Shown: piece by piece, positions 7,372 through 15,899 of the stretch
Numbering within the stretch: position 1 is the first letter of the stretch
Layout: every line of letters begins with the position of its first letter
Source: Psychrosphaera sp. B3R10
GTDB lineage: Bacteria > Pseudomonadota > Gammaproteobacteria > Enterobacterales > Alteromonadaceae
DNA: 64,000 nucleotides
Assembly (NCBI RefSeq): GCF_018861025.1
Contig: NZ_JAHKQH010000023.1
Span: 122,762-186,761, forward strand
Direction of reading: 5' to 3'
Made by a program: the position numbers and the translations under genes
The notes under the pieces: model-generated
Database searches by the model: none
Told to the model about the DNA's origin: nothing
What the model saw: the letters and a program-made list of their open reading frames with translations, nothing else

Positions 7372-10122
7372 ATGAAAAATTCTCGTCTTAAACTATCCGC
7401 ATTAGCGTTGGCAATCGCTAGTTCACTTACTGCTACAGCAGTTACAGCCGCAGAAGCTGATGAACAAGTAAAAGCTGACGACGATGTTGAAGTTATTCAA
7501 ATACGTGGTATTCGTGCCAGTACTAAGAAAAACTTAAATCAAAAACGTTTTGCAATGGCAATTGTAGATACAATCACACCGGAAGATATCGGTAAATTCC
7601 CTGATAAAAACGTTGCAGATACGTTATCTCGAATTCCTGGTGTAACTATTAGCCGTGACTTTGGTGAAGGCGAAGGCGTAACAATTCGTGGTTTTACCCC
7701 TAACCAAAACGTAACATTATTGAATGGTCAAGGTGTTGGTACTGCTCAGTGGTTTGTACTAAACAATACTGGCCGTAACTTCAACTTTGAAATGTTGGCA
7801 TCAGAAATGGTTGGTGGCCTTGAAGTTTACAAATCGCCACAAGCCGATATCGAAGAAGGTGCGCTTGGTGGTACGGTAATCGTTAATACTCGCAAACCAT
7901 TAGAAATGGAGTCAGGCACAATCGCTGGTTCTGTCGATATGCAGTACTCTGAACTTCCTGACGAATGGGATCCCAGTGCTTCAATCGTAACCGCTTGGTT
8001 AAATGAAGACGAAACATTTGGTATTAACGTTTCAGCGGCAATACAAAACAGAACAGTAGAACGTCATTCTCAAGAGTCTGATTTTGGTTGGTTTGGCCCT
8101 GGTATTGCGAGAATCGCGGTTACACCACCTAAAAACGACACGCCACAAGAACAAGGCTCAACTCCTTGGGGTGTAGGTTCTGCGGTATTTAAACAAGACC
8201 GTGAACGTGTAAACTTTGATATGACGGCTCAATGGATGCTTTCCGATCAACTTGATGTAAGTGTTCATTACTTATTTTCTGAAATGGAAGCGTCAAACGT
8301 AAACTCAAATATGATTGGTATTCCTTTCCGTGGTATCGCTGTAGGTGATGATTATGCTCGCGAAGGTACAACATCTGGTGGTTATTTAACGCATCTTGAA
8401 TATTACGGCGATCCGGCTCAAGGTGGATGGGTACCTCAGTTCTTAGCTTACGATAATATCTATCGTGATGGTTCAAAAATGGGTACTCAGGTACTTGATT
8501 TTGAAGTGAACTACGAAGCTGATTTTGGTCAAGTGCATTTCCAAGCCGGTACAACAACGGGTAAAGGCGATATTTATGACTTCTTTACTGAATTCTGGGC
8601 AGATCCACTAGATTCTCGCGCTGGTATTATCTTTGATAATCCAAATCCTTCATCACATGGTCCTGCGATTGACTTCGAACGGGCAAACCCTTGGATGTCT
8701 AACCCAACAGACCAAATGTACTTAGGTGGTATTTTCAACCAGTACAATGAAGTTACCGACTCAGAAAATTACGCACAAGTTGACGTAACGATGGATCTAG
8801 AATTAGGTCTAATCAATCAAGTTAAATTTGGCGGTAAAATTAAAGACCGTAGTTTTGAACAAGAGCGTCATCAAGACAACTTGTCTAACCTTGCTGGTTG
8901 GGGTGCAGGTAGTTTAGGCCCTGTGTCTGATTTTTGGTCAGGAGACCTACTTAACATTGAACATGCGGGTAACTCGTTACAAAGCCAGACGTATTTTGAT
9001 CCAGACCGCTCTAAAATGTTTGACGCTTTGTATGCTCAACCTGCTTGTACATCTGCGTTAGTTGATGCAGGTACAACATGTTTGAATCGCGATCAATTCC
9101 AACCGTTAGCTTCGTTTAACATTGAAGAAACAATCACTTCATTGTACGCCATGGCAAACTTTGAAGGTGATAATTTCCGTGGTAACTTCGGTGTTCGTTA
9201 TGTTAGCACTGATGCGACTTCAAACGGTTATGACGCGTCAGCAACAGCTGTTGCCATAGATAATAGTTACAGCAACTTATTACCAAGTGTTAATGTTACT
9301 TATACTTTGTCTGACGATTTATTGTTACGTGCTGCGGCATCTAAAACAATATCTCGACCTTCGCCTTTCTCTATGGCACCTGCATTTAACTTAACGCCTG
9401 AAACAGGTCGTGGTGATGCTGGTAACCCAGATTTAAAACCGACTAAAGCGACGTCGTATGACTTAGGTATGGAATATTACTTCACTGAATCATCGTTGTT
9501 GGCTGCAACGTATTTCTATAAAGATATTACTGACTTCCAATTCAACAATGTCATCCAAAAAGAAATCAACGGTGTTCAATACAACCAATTGAATAGCCCA
9601 GATAACGGTGACAGCTCTAGTTATTCAGGTTTTGAACTACAAGTCCAACATATTTTCGATAATGGGTTTGGTGGTTTTGCTAACTATACGTTTGTTGACG
9701 CATCGGAAGGTAAATATACATCTGCTGAAGTCGACGGTGATGGTAACGTAACTATGGTTGATGGTAGCGTTCAGTTCCCAGACGTTTCTGAAAATGCCTA
9801 TAACTTAGGTGTGTTCTACGAAACGGATACATATAGTGCACGTTTGAACTACAACTACCGTAGTGAGTATTTCACAACGCAAACTGAATTTGGTCCAACA
9901 TTCCGTGACGCAACTAGTCAAATGGATGCACAAATCAGCTATGACGTTTCAGAAAACATCACAGTTAAATTTGAAGTGGTTAATTTGACGGATGAGTCAT
10001 TTAACAACTACTTAATTAATGACGGTGATGTGGCTGGCTATCAGTACACAGGTACAAAAGTTGTATCGACTGAAAGCCAAAATGGTCGTCGCTTCTACGT
10101 TGGTGCAAACTTCAAATTTTAA
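7372..10122 (+). CDS. TonB-dependent outer-membrane receptor (probable chitooligosaccharide uptake)
   Basis: Large TonB receptor of 916 residues with signal peptide ending in ATAVTAAEA. The N-terminal plug is visible: EVIQIRGIRAST (TonB-box region), then DIGKFPDKNVADTLSRIPGV and GVTIRGFTPNQN, followed by a long beta-barrel ending in an aromatic residue (ANFKF). This is the large carbohydrate-type receptor class seen in Alteromonadales and Caulobacter. ATG 7372 is chosen over TTG/ATG at 7351-7354 because GGGAG lies 6 bases before it and the signal peptide begins there. The operator at 7294 and the GlcNAc genes around it point to GlcNAc or chitin oligomers as substrate; this is inference. Confidence 0.9.
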   Translation: MKNSRLKLSALALAIASSLTATAVTAAEADEQVKADDDVEVIQIRGIRASTKKNLNQKRFAMAIVDTITPEDIGKFPDKNVADTLSRIPGVTISRDFGEGEGVTIRGFTPNQNVTLLNGQGVGTAQWFVLNNTGRNFNFEMLASEMVGGLEVYKSPQADIEEGALGGTVIVNTRKPLEMESGTIAGSVDMQYSELPDEWDPSASIVTAWLNEDETFGINVSAAIQNRTVERHSQESDFGWFGPGIARIAVTPPKNDTPQEQGSTPWGVGSAVFKQDRERVNFDMTAQWMLSDQLDVSVHYLFSEMEASNVNSNMIGIPFRGIAVGDDYAREGTTSGGYLTHLEYYGDPAQGGWVPQFLAYDNIYRDGSKMGTQVLDFEVNYEADFGQVHFQAGTTTGKGDIYDFFTEFWADPLDSRAGIIFDNPNPSSHGPAIDFERANPWMSNPTDQMYLGGIFNQYNEVTDSENYAQVDVTMDLELGLINQVKFGGKIKDRSFEQERHQDNLSNLAGWGAGSLGPVSDFWSGDLLNIEHAGNSLQSQTYFDPDRSKMFDALYAQPACTSALVDAGTTCLNRDQFQPLASFNIEETITSLYAMANFEGDNFRGNFGVRYVSTDATSNGYDASATAVAIDNSYSNLLPSVNVTYTLSDDLLLRAAASKTISRPSPFSMAPAFNLTPETGRGDAGNPDLKPTKATSYDLGMEYYFTESSLLAATYFYKDITDFQFNNVIQKEINGVQYNQLNSPDNGDSSSYSGFELQVQHIFDNGFGGFANYTFVDASEGKYTSAEVDGDGNVTMVDGSVQFPDVSENAYNLGVFYETDTYSARLNYNYRSEYFTTQTEFGPTFRDATSQMDAQISYDVSENITVKFEVVNLTDESFNNYLINDGDVAGYQYTGTKVVSTESQNGRRFYVGANFKF

Positions 10123-10153
10123 TTTGAATTAATACCAACTCCAACATAGCATT

Positions 10154-10180
10154 AAAGGCCAATCACTTGATTGGCCTTTT
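10154..10180 (+). terminator. hairpin terminator or attenuator after the TonB receptor
   Basis: Perfect 11-bp stem AAAGGCCAATC/GATTGGCCTTT with ACTT loop and a short T tract. It lies between the receptor and the halogenase-like gene, which starts only about 20 bases later, so it may lower rather than abolish downstream expression. Confidence 0.8.
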
Positions 10181-10200
10181 CATTTTTATGAGGTAGTACC

Positions 10201-11748
10201 TTGGATCCTAAATCTATTTTAATTTGTGGCGGTGGCACGGCGGGCTGGATGGCGGCAAATATGTTTCAGCATCGTTGGCCAAAAACACATATAACCTTAA
10301 TAGAATCAGATAATGTCGGGATCATTGGCGTTGGCGAGGGTTCGACACCTTATTTAAAACACTTTTTTGCCCAACTTGGCATTAAAGACAGTGATTGGAT
10401 GCCTCAATGTAACGCGACTTATAAGGTTGGAATAAGTTTTCCAAACTGGTCCACACGCAAAGGGCATGAACAATATTTTCATCCATTTTTTTCAGAGCTG
10501 GACATTGAGCCTGGCGAACCATTTTTTCATAACGCTAAATTGCAAAGATCAGGTGTAGAGGCGAATGCCCACCCAGATCATTATTTTGTCACAGCCCAAA
10601 TGGCACGTGATTGTTCTGCGCCAATCTCTAATAAATACCCCGACCTAAATATTGATTACGGTTACCATTTTGACTCTGGATTATTGGGCGAATATCTAAA
10701 AAAACGCGCCATTGGTCTTGGGTTAACACATATCGTAGCCGATATTGAAAACGTCATTGTTGATGATAATTTGAATATCAATTCTGTTCAGTCTAATGCG
10801 GGAAGTCATACTGCTGAGGTCTATGTCGACTGCACAGGATTCCGAAGTTTATTAATGCAACAGGCATTGGCAGAACCTTTTATATCCTATGAAGACAACC
10901 TGTTTAATGACTCTGCAATTGCCATAGCGACAGATTTGAACCTCGATGAGCCTATCACACCCCAGACTCGCTCAAGCGCGCTGACATGTGGTTGGGCGTG
11001 GCAAATACCGTTGACCAATCGTTATGGTAACGGTTATGTTTATAGCTCCAAATACATTTCAGACGACGATGCAGAACAAGAACTTCGAGCACACTTAGGC
11101 ATTGAAGATAAACCCGAGATAAAAGCTCGCCGCCTAAAAATGAAAATTGGCCGAATAGAACATCATTGGAAAGGCAATTGTCTGGCAGTGGGATTGTCTC
11201 AAGGCTTTATCGAACCGCTTGAGGCTACTGCACTGATGTTAGTGCAATACACCATAGATAATTTTATCGAACATTATGTGCATATTGAACATAACTCCCC
11301 TAACAAACAACGTAATCATTTAGCCGCGCAAGAGAGCTTTAACAGCAATGTTAATAAAATGATGGAAGGTATTCGAGATTACATTGTGACGCACTACGTA
11401 ACAAATACTCGTGACGACTCTGCGTACTGGGCAGATTGCCGTAATGCATTGAAATCCAAGCGATTAGAACGACTGTTGAAGGTGTGGGATGACAATGGTG
11501 ACTTCGAGTCAGTTTTAAACGAGTTAGATGATGGTCTCGTTTATCTAAGACCATCTTGGTATGTTTTACTTATGGGGGTGGGTCGATTTACAACTAAATT
11601 AGAGCAAGTTGCGCCCGCAGCAAAACCCGTATTGGACTATAAAAAATCCCGTGGTTATTGTGAGCAATTAGTGGCAGATGTTTTTCCGCAACACAAAGAG
11701 TATTTACAATCCATATATGGCGACAAGTGGCCACATAAAATGTCCTAA
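10201..11748 (+). CDS. flavin-dependent halogenase-like protein (tryptophan halogenase family)
   Basis: 515-residue flavoprotein of the tryptophan-halogenase family. FAD-binding motif ICGGGTAGWMAAN at the N-terminus; the WxWxIP motif as GWAWQIP; Lys75 in NATYKVGISFPNW aligns with the catalytic lysine of PrnA-type enzymes; Glu341 lies in FIEPLEATAL. Start is TTG at 10201, with AGGT 6 bases upstream; an ATG is not available at this position. It follows the TonB receptor past a hairpin and probably shares its operator. Genes of this type sit beside TonB receptors in many Alteromonadales, where the substrate is unknown; tryptophan is not implied. True halogenation remains to be shown. Confidence 0.85.
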   Translation: MDPKSILICGGGTAGWMAANMFQHRWPKTHITLIESDNVGIIGVGEGSTPYLKHFFAQLGIKDSDWMPQCNATYKVGISFPNWSTRKGHEQYFHPFFSELDIEPGEPFFHNAKLQRSGVEANAHPDHYFVTAQMARDCSAPISNKYPDLNIDYGYHFDSGLLGEYLKKRAIGLGLTHIVADIENVIVDDNLNINSVQSNAGSHTAEVYVDCTGFRSLLMQQALAEPFISYEDNLFNDSAIAIATDLNLDEPITPQTRSSALTCGWAWQIPLTNRYGNGYVYSSKYISDDDAEQELRAHLGIEDKPEIKARRLKMKIGRIEHHWKGNCLAVGLSQGFIEPLEATALMLVQYTIDNFIEHYVHIEHNSPNKQRNHLAAQESFNSNVNKMMEGIRDYIVTHYVTNTRDDSAYWADCRNALKSKRLERLLKVWDDNGDFESVLNELDDGLVYLRPSWYVLLMGVGRFTTKLEQVAPAAKPVLDYKKSRGYCEQLVADVFPQHKEYLQSIYGDKWPHKMS

Positions 11749-11767
11749 TCTAGGGACGTTTTTCAGT

Positions 11768-11829
11768 TAGGGGCTTAAGCCCCTACCATCCAGATTCTAG
11801 TGCCTATTACCTATTACGTAGCACCTAGA
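11768..11829. repeat. tandem hairpins between convergent genes
   Basis: An 18-bp perfect palindrome TAGGGGCTTAAGCCCCTA (11768-11785) is followed by an imperfect inverted repeat, TCTAGTGC (11796-11803) against GCACCTAGA (11821-11829), whose loop contains CTATTAC twice in tandem. The pair lies between the convergent halogenase-like and FG-GAP genes and may end both transcripts; there is no good T tract, so it may instead be a dispersed repeat. Confidence 0.6.
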
Positions 11830-13509
11830 TTACTGATTAGTTATAACAAGAGTTTGTCCGAGGTTAACGCCTTTTTGCTGGGTTATAGAGCCGTCAGGCC
11901 AAGTAACGTCGATAATAACTTGGCCATTGTATTGACCAAAACCAAAGTGCAGTTCGTTGGCGTTTTGTGACACAAAATTATTGTCCAGTCTGACTTCTTT
12001 AGTTTGAACTAGGTTGTCAGTCGTAGTTACTTGAACCCGAGCGCCAATCGCTGCGGTATTAGGGTTTTTACCCTTTAATCTAATTTTAAGGTAACTATGA
12101 CCTGTGGTCAGTTCATTTTTGTAGTACTTTGCCGGGCCTTGATTATTGGATATGACAATGTCGATATCTCCGTCGTTATCCATGTCGTTACAACTTAATC
12201 CTCGCCCTTGATTTGTGTCATTAACACCAGAAACTGCTGCGATATCGCTAAACGTATTATCACCATTATTGATAAACAGTCGTGATTCATCTTTTTGAAA
12301 CATTGAAAATAACTGTCCATTTTGACCCCAACCATTTACATGATAAATATCGGGCAAACCATCGTTATTAAAGTCAGCAATACACGCACCCCAACCCCAG
12401 CCGCCGTCAGCAACTTTTCTACTTGCCGACGCATTGGCAAAGTTACCTGTACCGTCGTTTAAATATAAGGTATTGCCGCGGTAACCTGCAGTTGGGTTTT
12501 TGTCCTCACCGTCGTATTCCCGTTCAGCAATACTCGTGACATACCAGTCCATGTCGCCGTCATTATCGATATCGGCAATAGCTGAACCCATTCCAAACTG
12601 GTCGATTAACGCGTCACTAATAATTTGATTAAATGTGCCGTTGTCATTGCGAAACAGTTTGGTTAAGCCGTAATCTGAGACCAGTAGTAGGTCAAAATCA
12701 CCGTCATTGTCGATGTCGGACAAACTTGGCACAAATGAAGAATCTTCTTCGCCATCAGGATTAGACTCAGTATCAAATTGGTTAAAATAGGCGTCGTTAA
12801 GTCCCATAGAATTACTGATATCAACAAACTTAATGTCGCCGACATTAGAGTCGTTACGCCAAATTAACTCTAGACTGTCACCGTCATCGATATCGTGTCC
12901 CCAGTGACTCATAAATAAGTCTAAATCGCCGTCAAAATCGATATCGCCCGCTGTTACTGAAACCGAGTTGGGCGCAGTTAATATCAATCCGGTTTCAGTC
13001 GTAACATCTTTAAACTGACCATTGCCGATGTTTTGAAATACAAATATAGGGTCGTAATCAACTGAACCGATAAATAGGTCGAGCAAACCGTCACCGTCAA
13101 AATCAGCAAACACGGGGCCACTGCCTTTGACACCTTCAATGGCGACACCTGCGGTTTCAGCCACATCGATAAAACTGCCATTGCCCTGATTTTGATAAAG
13201 TTTGTTGGTGCCTGATTCACCGGCAATTAAGTAAAAATCTAAGTCGCCGTCATTATCATAGTCTTCCGTTGCGACCCCTGCAGCAAACATTGAAGGCATC
13301 GTTGGATTAGAGCCAAATCGATTAGCATGAAATAGTGAAATCCCCGTCGTTGATGTGGCATCTGAAAAGGAAAGTACAACAGTTTGTTGTTTGTCTTCTT
13401 CAACAACTGGCTTGTTATTTGTAGATGAAGAATCACTTCCACCACAGCCAGATAAGGCAAGTATTGTAAAAATGATTATAGGACTAAACAGTAACTGGTT
13501 TTTCATCAT
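11830..13509 (-). CDS. FG-GAP/VCBS repeat lipoprotein with C-terminal ASPIC/UnbV domain
   Basis: 559-residue putative lipoprotein: signal peptide ending in the lipobox LSGC. Residues about 60-430 hold beta-propeller FG-GAP/VCBS repeats with calcium-type loops such as DYDNDGDLDFYL, DFDGDGLLDLF and DIDNDGDMDWYV. The last 85 residues match the ASPIC/UnbV domain (KNPNTAAIGARVQV, then VIIDVTWPDGS). This is the CRTAC1-like architecture. The start ATG follows the stop of the haloperoxidase-like gene with no gap and no clear ribosome site, so the two are probably translationally coupled. Such proteins are surface or periplasmic; here it may be a binding partner of the upstream enzyme, which is inference. 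Confidence 0.85.
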   Translation of the reverse strand: MMKNQLLFSPIIIFTILALSGCGGSDSSSTNNKPVVEEDKQQTVVLSFSDATSTTGISLFHANRFGSNPTMPSMFAAGVATEDYDNDGDLDFYLIAGESGTNKLYQNQGNGSFIDVAETAGVAIEGVKGSGPVFADFDGDGLLDLFIGSVDYDPIFVFQNIGNGQFKDVTTETGLILTAPNSVSVTAGDIDFDGDLDLFMSHWGHDIDDGDSLELIWRNDSNVGDIKFVDISNSMGLNDAYFNQFDTESNPDGEEDSSFVPSLSDIDNDGDFDLLLVSDYGLTKLFRNDNGTFNQIISDALIDQFGMGSAIADIDNDGDMDWYVTSIAEREYDGEDKNPTAGYRGNTLYLNDGTGNFANASASRKVADGGWGWGACIADFNNDGLPDIYHVNGWGQNGQLFSMFQKDESRLFINNGDNTFSDIAAVSGVNDTNQGRGLSCNDMDNDGDIDIVISNNQGPAKYYKNELTTGHSYLKIRLKGKNPNTAAIGARVQVTTTDNLVQTKEVRLDNNFVSQNANELHFGFGQYNGQVIIDVTWPDGSITQQKGVNLGQTLVITNQ

Positions 13510-15486
13510 TTAGTTTCCGTTAAACATCGATTGCACTTTATTGAATGCCTCAGGACCAATTTTCATACCCATTCTACGGCCAGGTAAATCATCTGCTGGT
13601 GGATGAATTCCACCCCAAATGCGAGATAAACTGCACTGATCCGATGCATCTTGATAAGTTGCCCATTGAAGAGTCATGTCTACACTTGGGCCTTGTTCAA
13701 ACACTAAAAAGTCATTGGCCTTAATTGTGAATTCGCTCATCCCGCCCGGGAAATATTCACTTCCCGTGACTAAGGTCATTAACTCTGCTGCTGCTCTTGA
13801 AAATGTTGAATGGCCTGACACATAACCGGCAAATGGTGGTGTAACAAATGATGGACGTTGATATGACCACCAGTGTTCCGCCAATATCCATTGCGCGCCA
13901 GCTTGATCGGTTGCCGGCGAATCAATATAAGCCGGTCCGCGCCATGCATACAATTTGATTTTACCAAGGTGTTCGTTGTTGTCGCCTGCAAGTGGATCAC
14001 CAGCATTTACCAATTCAATGTGATTAGGTACTAAAGGTAGTCCATTTTTGTGATAAGAAGGTAGCAAAGGGTCGGTACTTTGGCCTAAGTCGGCCATTGC
14101 TCTAATTGCTGACACTGGACGAATATAGTCATACCAGCCTTTTACACCCCAAGCAGTAACAGCAGCGTCGTGCATTGTTCCACCCATAGCAAAGTAGGTC
14201 TTTATATCCCACTCCAAATTACCCAAAATGTCGCCTTCTCCAGCCCAGCGCTTTTCCATAAGTGGATGGTCACTTACTGAGTTTAGAATGACAAACCAAT
14301 GACCCGGAGGGGTTTCAGATTTTGGCCCGTCCGCCCAAAACTCTGCCAATACTCGTGCGTAATCGCCTCTTGGTACAAGTTGTTCTTCATATTCCTTGCC
14401 AGTTGCTGGGTTAATGGAATAACCCTGACTTGCGTCACCTCCATCAACCAATGAGTAAAATTGGTCAAAGTCTTCAAAATTTTCTGGAAATGAGTTTATG
14501 TTCCCTAAGCTACGCGGAGAAATATCCCACATAACATCATCATTTTGATCTAAATGACCTGACCAGATTGCCACAAGCGCAAAGCCCCATTTGTATTCGT
14601 CTGACAATTCGTTATCAATTAGTGGCGGTGAACCCGGGTCGTGGAATACTTGGTAATCAAAACCATCACGTTGAAAAACTTGTTTGTCATTTTCAGATAG
14701 TGAAAATGGCACGACTTGCCCCCATTCAGCGCCTAAAAAATCTGGAATGTCGGTGACTAAATTCCCCGATTGGTCGATAAAATTCTCCAATGCAATTCGT
14801 TGCCAACGATTTAAGTCTGTAATGTCCGGGTTACCAGCGAGTTCGTAATTTAATTTTATGTCGGCATTGACTGGTTTGTAGACAGTGTTTGCGTAGTCAT
14901 TTTGTTCGTTAGAGCCGTCAGTTAAACCAAACTCGATATAGCAATTTGCAATGTAATTACCAAGCGCAGCCGCTGGGTCTGTGGCATTTTGATAATCGAT
15001 GGATGTAAATGTTGAATCAAAACCGAGCTCAACCATAAGTTCCTCAGCTTGATGTAGAGTAAAACCAGCACCAGGGGACGTCGCAAAACGATGCTTCAAC
15101 AGGCTAAATGTGGCGTAACTTATGGTTTTTTCTTGAGCCGGTAAGGTATCGACTGGCACATCAAAATCGGTTTTATTGCAGTTATAGCCATTGAGTGATT
15201 GGCCAAAAAGCAGTGGTGTCTCAGTTTTTCTGTATGCGGTCCAACTGTCATACATCGCTGATGAAATGTGAAATAGGTTTCTGGCATGAACCGTTGGGCG
15301 GGCATAATCGTTGCGAATGGCATCGAGCACGACTTCATTCCATAATCTAGCAACAGAATGGCCGTCACGTTCAGCAGTCAGTTCAACTTCCTGGATGACT
15401 TTAGGATCATCACTGTTGGTACATGCTGTAATAACATAAGCGAGAATTAACGTGGTTATTAGCTTAAGGCTATATTTGTTTTTCAT
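13510..15486 (-). CDS. vanadium-dependent haloperoxidase / PAP2-like lipoprotein
   Basis: 658-residue putative lipoprotein (signal peptide ending VITAC). The three motifs of the PAP2/vanadium haloperoxidase active site are in order: KxxxxxxRP as KGWYDYIRP near residue 449, (P)SGH as YVSGHSTFSRAAAE near 557, and SRxxxxxxH as SRIWGGIHPPADD near 620-628. Length and order fit vanadium-haloperoxidase-like proteins rather than small phosphatases, but haloperoxidase and acid phosphatase activities cannot be separated by motifs alone. It is divergent from the GH20 gene, with a NagR-type box 131 bases upstream, and is followed without gap by an FG-GAP/UnbV gene. The role in GlcNAc use is unknown. Confidence 0.85.
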   Translation of the reverse strand: MKNKYSLKLITTLILAYVITACTNSDDPKVIQEVELTAERDGHSVARLWNEVVLDAIRNDYARPTVHARNLFHISSAMYDSWTAYRKTETPLLFGQSLNGYNCNKTDFDVPVDTLPAQEKTISYATFSLLKHRFATSPGAGFTLHQAEELMVELGFDSTFTSIDYQNATDPAAALGNYIANCYIEFGLTDGSNEQNDYANTVYKPVNADIKLNYELAGNPDITDLNRWQRIALENFIDQSGNLVTDIPDFLGAEWGQVVPFSLSENDKQVFQRDGFDYQVFHDPGSPPLIDNELSDEYKWGFALVAIWSGHLDQNDDVMWDISPRSLGNINSFPENFEDFDQFYSLVDGGDASQGYSINPATGKEYEEQLVPRGDYARVLAEFWADGPKSETPPGHWFVILNSVSDHPLMEKRWAGEGDILGNLEWDIKTYFAMGGTMHDAAVTAWGVKGWYDYIRPVSAIRAMADLGQSTDPLLPSYHKNGLPLVPNHIELVNAGDPLAGDNNEHLGKIKLYAWRGPAYIDSPATDQAGAQWILAEHWWSYQRPSFVTPPFAGYVSGHSTFSRAAAELMTLVTGSEYFPGGMSEFTIKANDFLVFEQGPSVDMTLQWATYQDASDQCSLSRIWGGIHPPADDLPGRRMGMKIGPEAFNKVQSMFNGN

Positions 15487-15616
15487 ACTACTATACCCAA
15501 AATGTATTTATTCAGAGACGCTAATCGCCTCAGGTATACAACGCGGAGTTAATATAAAAGCCGTAGCTTGACTTTCTTTACTAACTTATCCATCAAACAG
15601 AGAATGCGTTGCGACA

Positions 15617-15634
15617 ATAGACAGCGTTGTCATT
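15617..15634. promoter_or_regulatory. NagR-type operator, haloperoxidase side
   Basis: ATAGACAGCGTTGTCATT matches the palindrome consensus with two changes in the left arm. It is 131 bases upstream of the minus-strand haloperoxidase-like start. Confidence 0.7.
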
Positions 15635-15773
15635 GGTGGTTCATAAATTACGCTTGTTTGACAAAATATCAACCAGTTTTTGATGGTTTTGTTCTCTCTC
15701 TTGCTTGGTGTTATGTGTTTGTGACTGAATTTAAACAATTTATTATGAATTTGATATTAGCTAAATAAATATT

Positions 15774-15791
15774 AATGACAGCGTTGTCTAT
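15774..15791. promoter_or_regulatory. NagR-type operator, hexosaminidase side
   Basis: AATGACAGCGTTGTCTAT matches the palindrome with two changes in the right arm. It lies 109 bases before the GH20 start. Its centre is 157 bp from that of the box at 15617. Confidence 0.75.
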
Positions 15792-15899
15792 ATTTGGTAT
15801 GTTCAATTTTAATGCGATGATATTTGCAGCGTTAGCTGCGACATTTTGCGAATTCAGGGTCAGTGTTTCGCAAAGCTGAACGACTTTTACTGGGTATTT

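Larger units (their letters stand above)
15487..15899. other. divergent control region with two NagR-type boxes
   Basis: 413 bases between the divergent haloperoxidase-like and GH20 genes. It holds two operator-like palindromes at 15617-15634 and 15774-15791, each about 130 bases from the gene it faces. An open frame across 15568-15768 is not credible as a gene because it has no ribosome site and runs through an operator. Confidence 0.7.

Noticed and set aside
7354-7374. Earlier start for the TonB receptor
   Set aside because: The ATG at 7354 lies before the ribosome site GGGAG; the signal peptide begins at 7372.
15568-15768. Open frame of 66 codons between the divergent genes
   Set aside because: No ribosome site, crosses the operator at 15617, composition unlike a protein.
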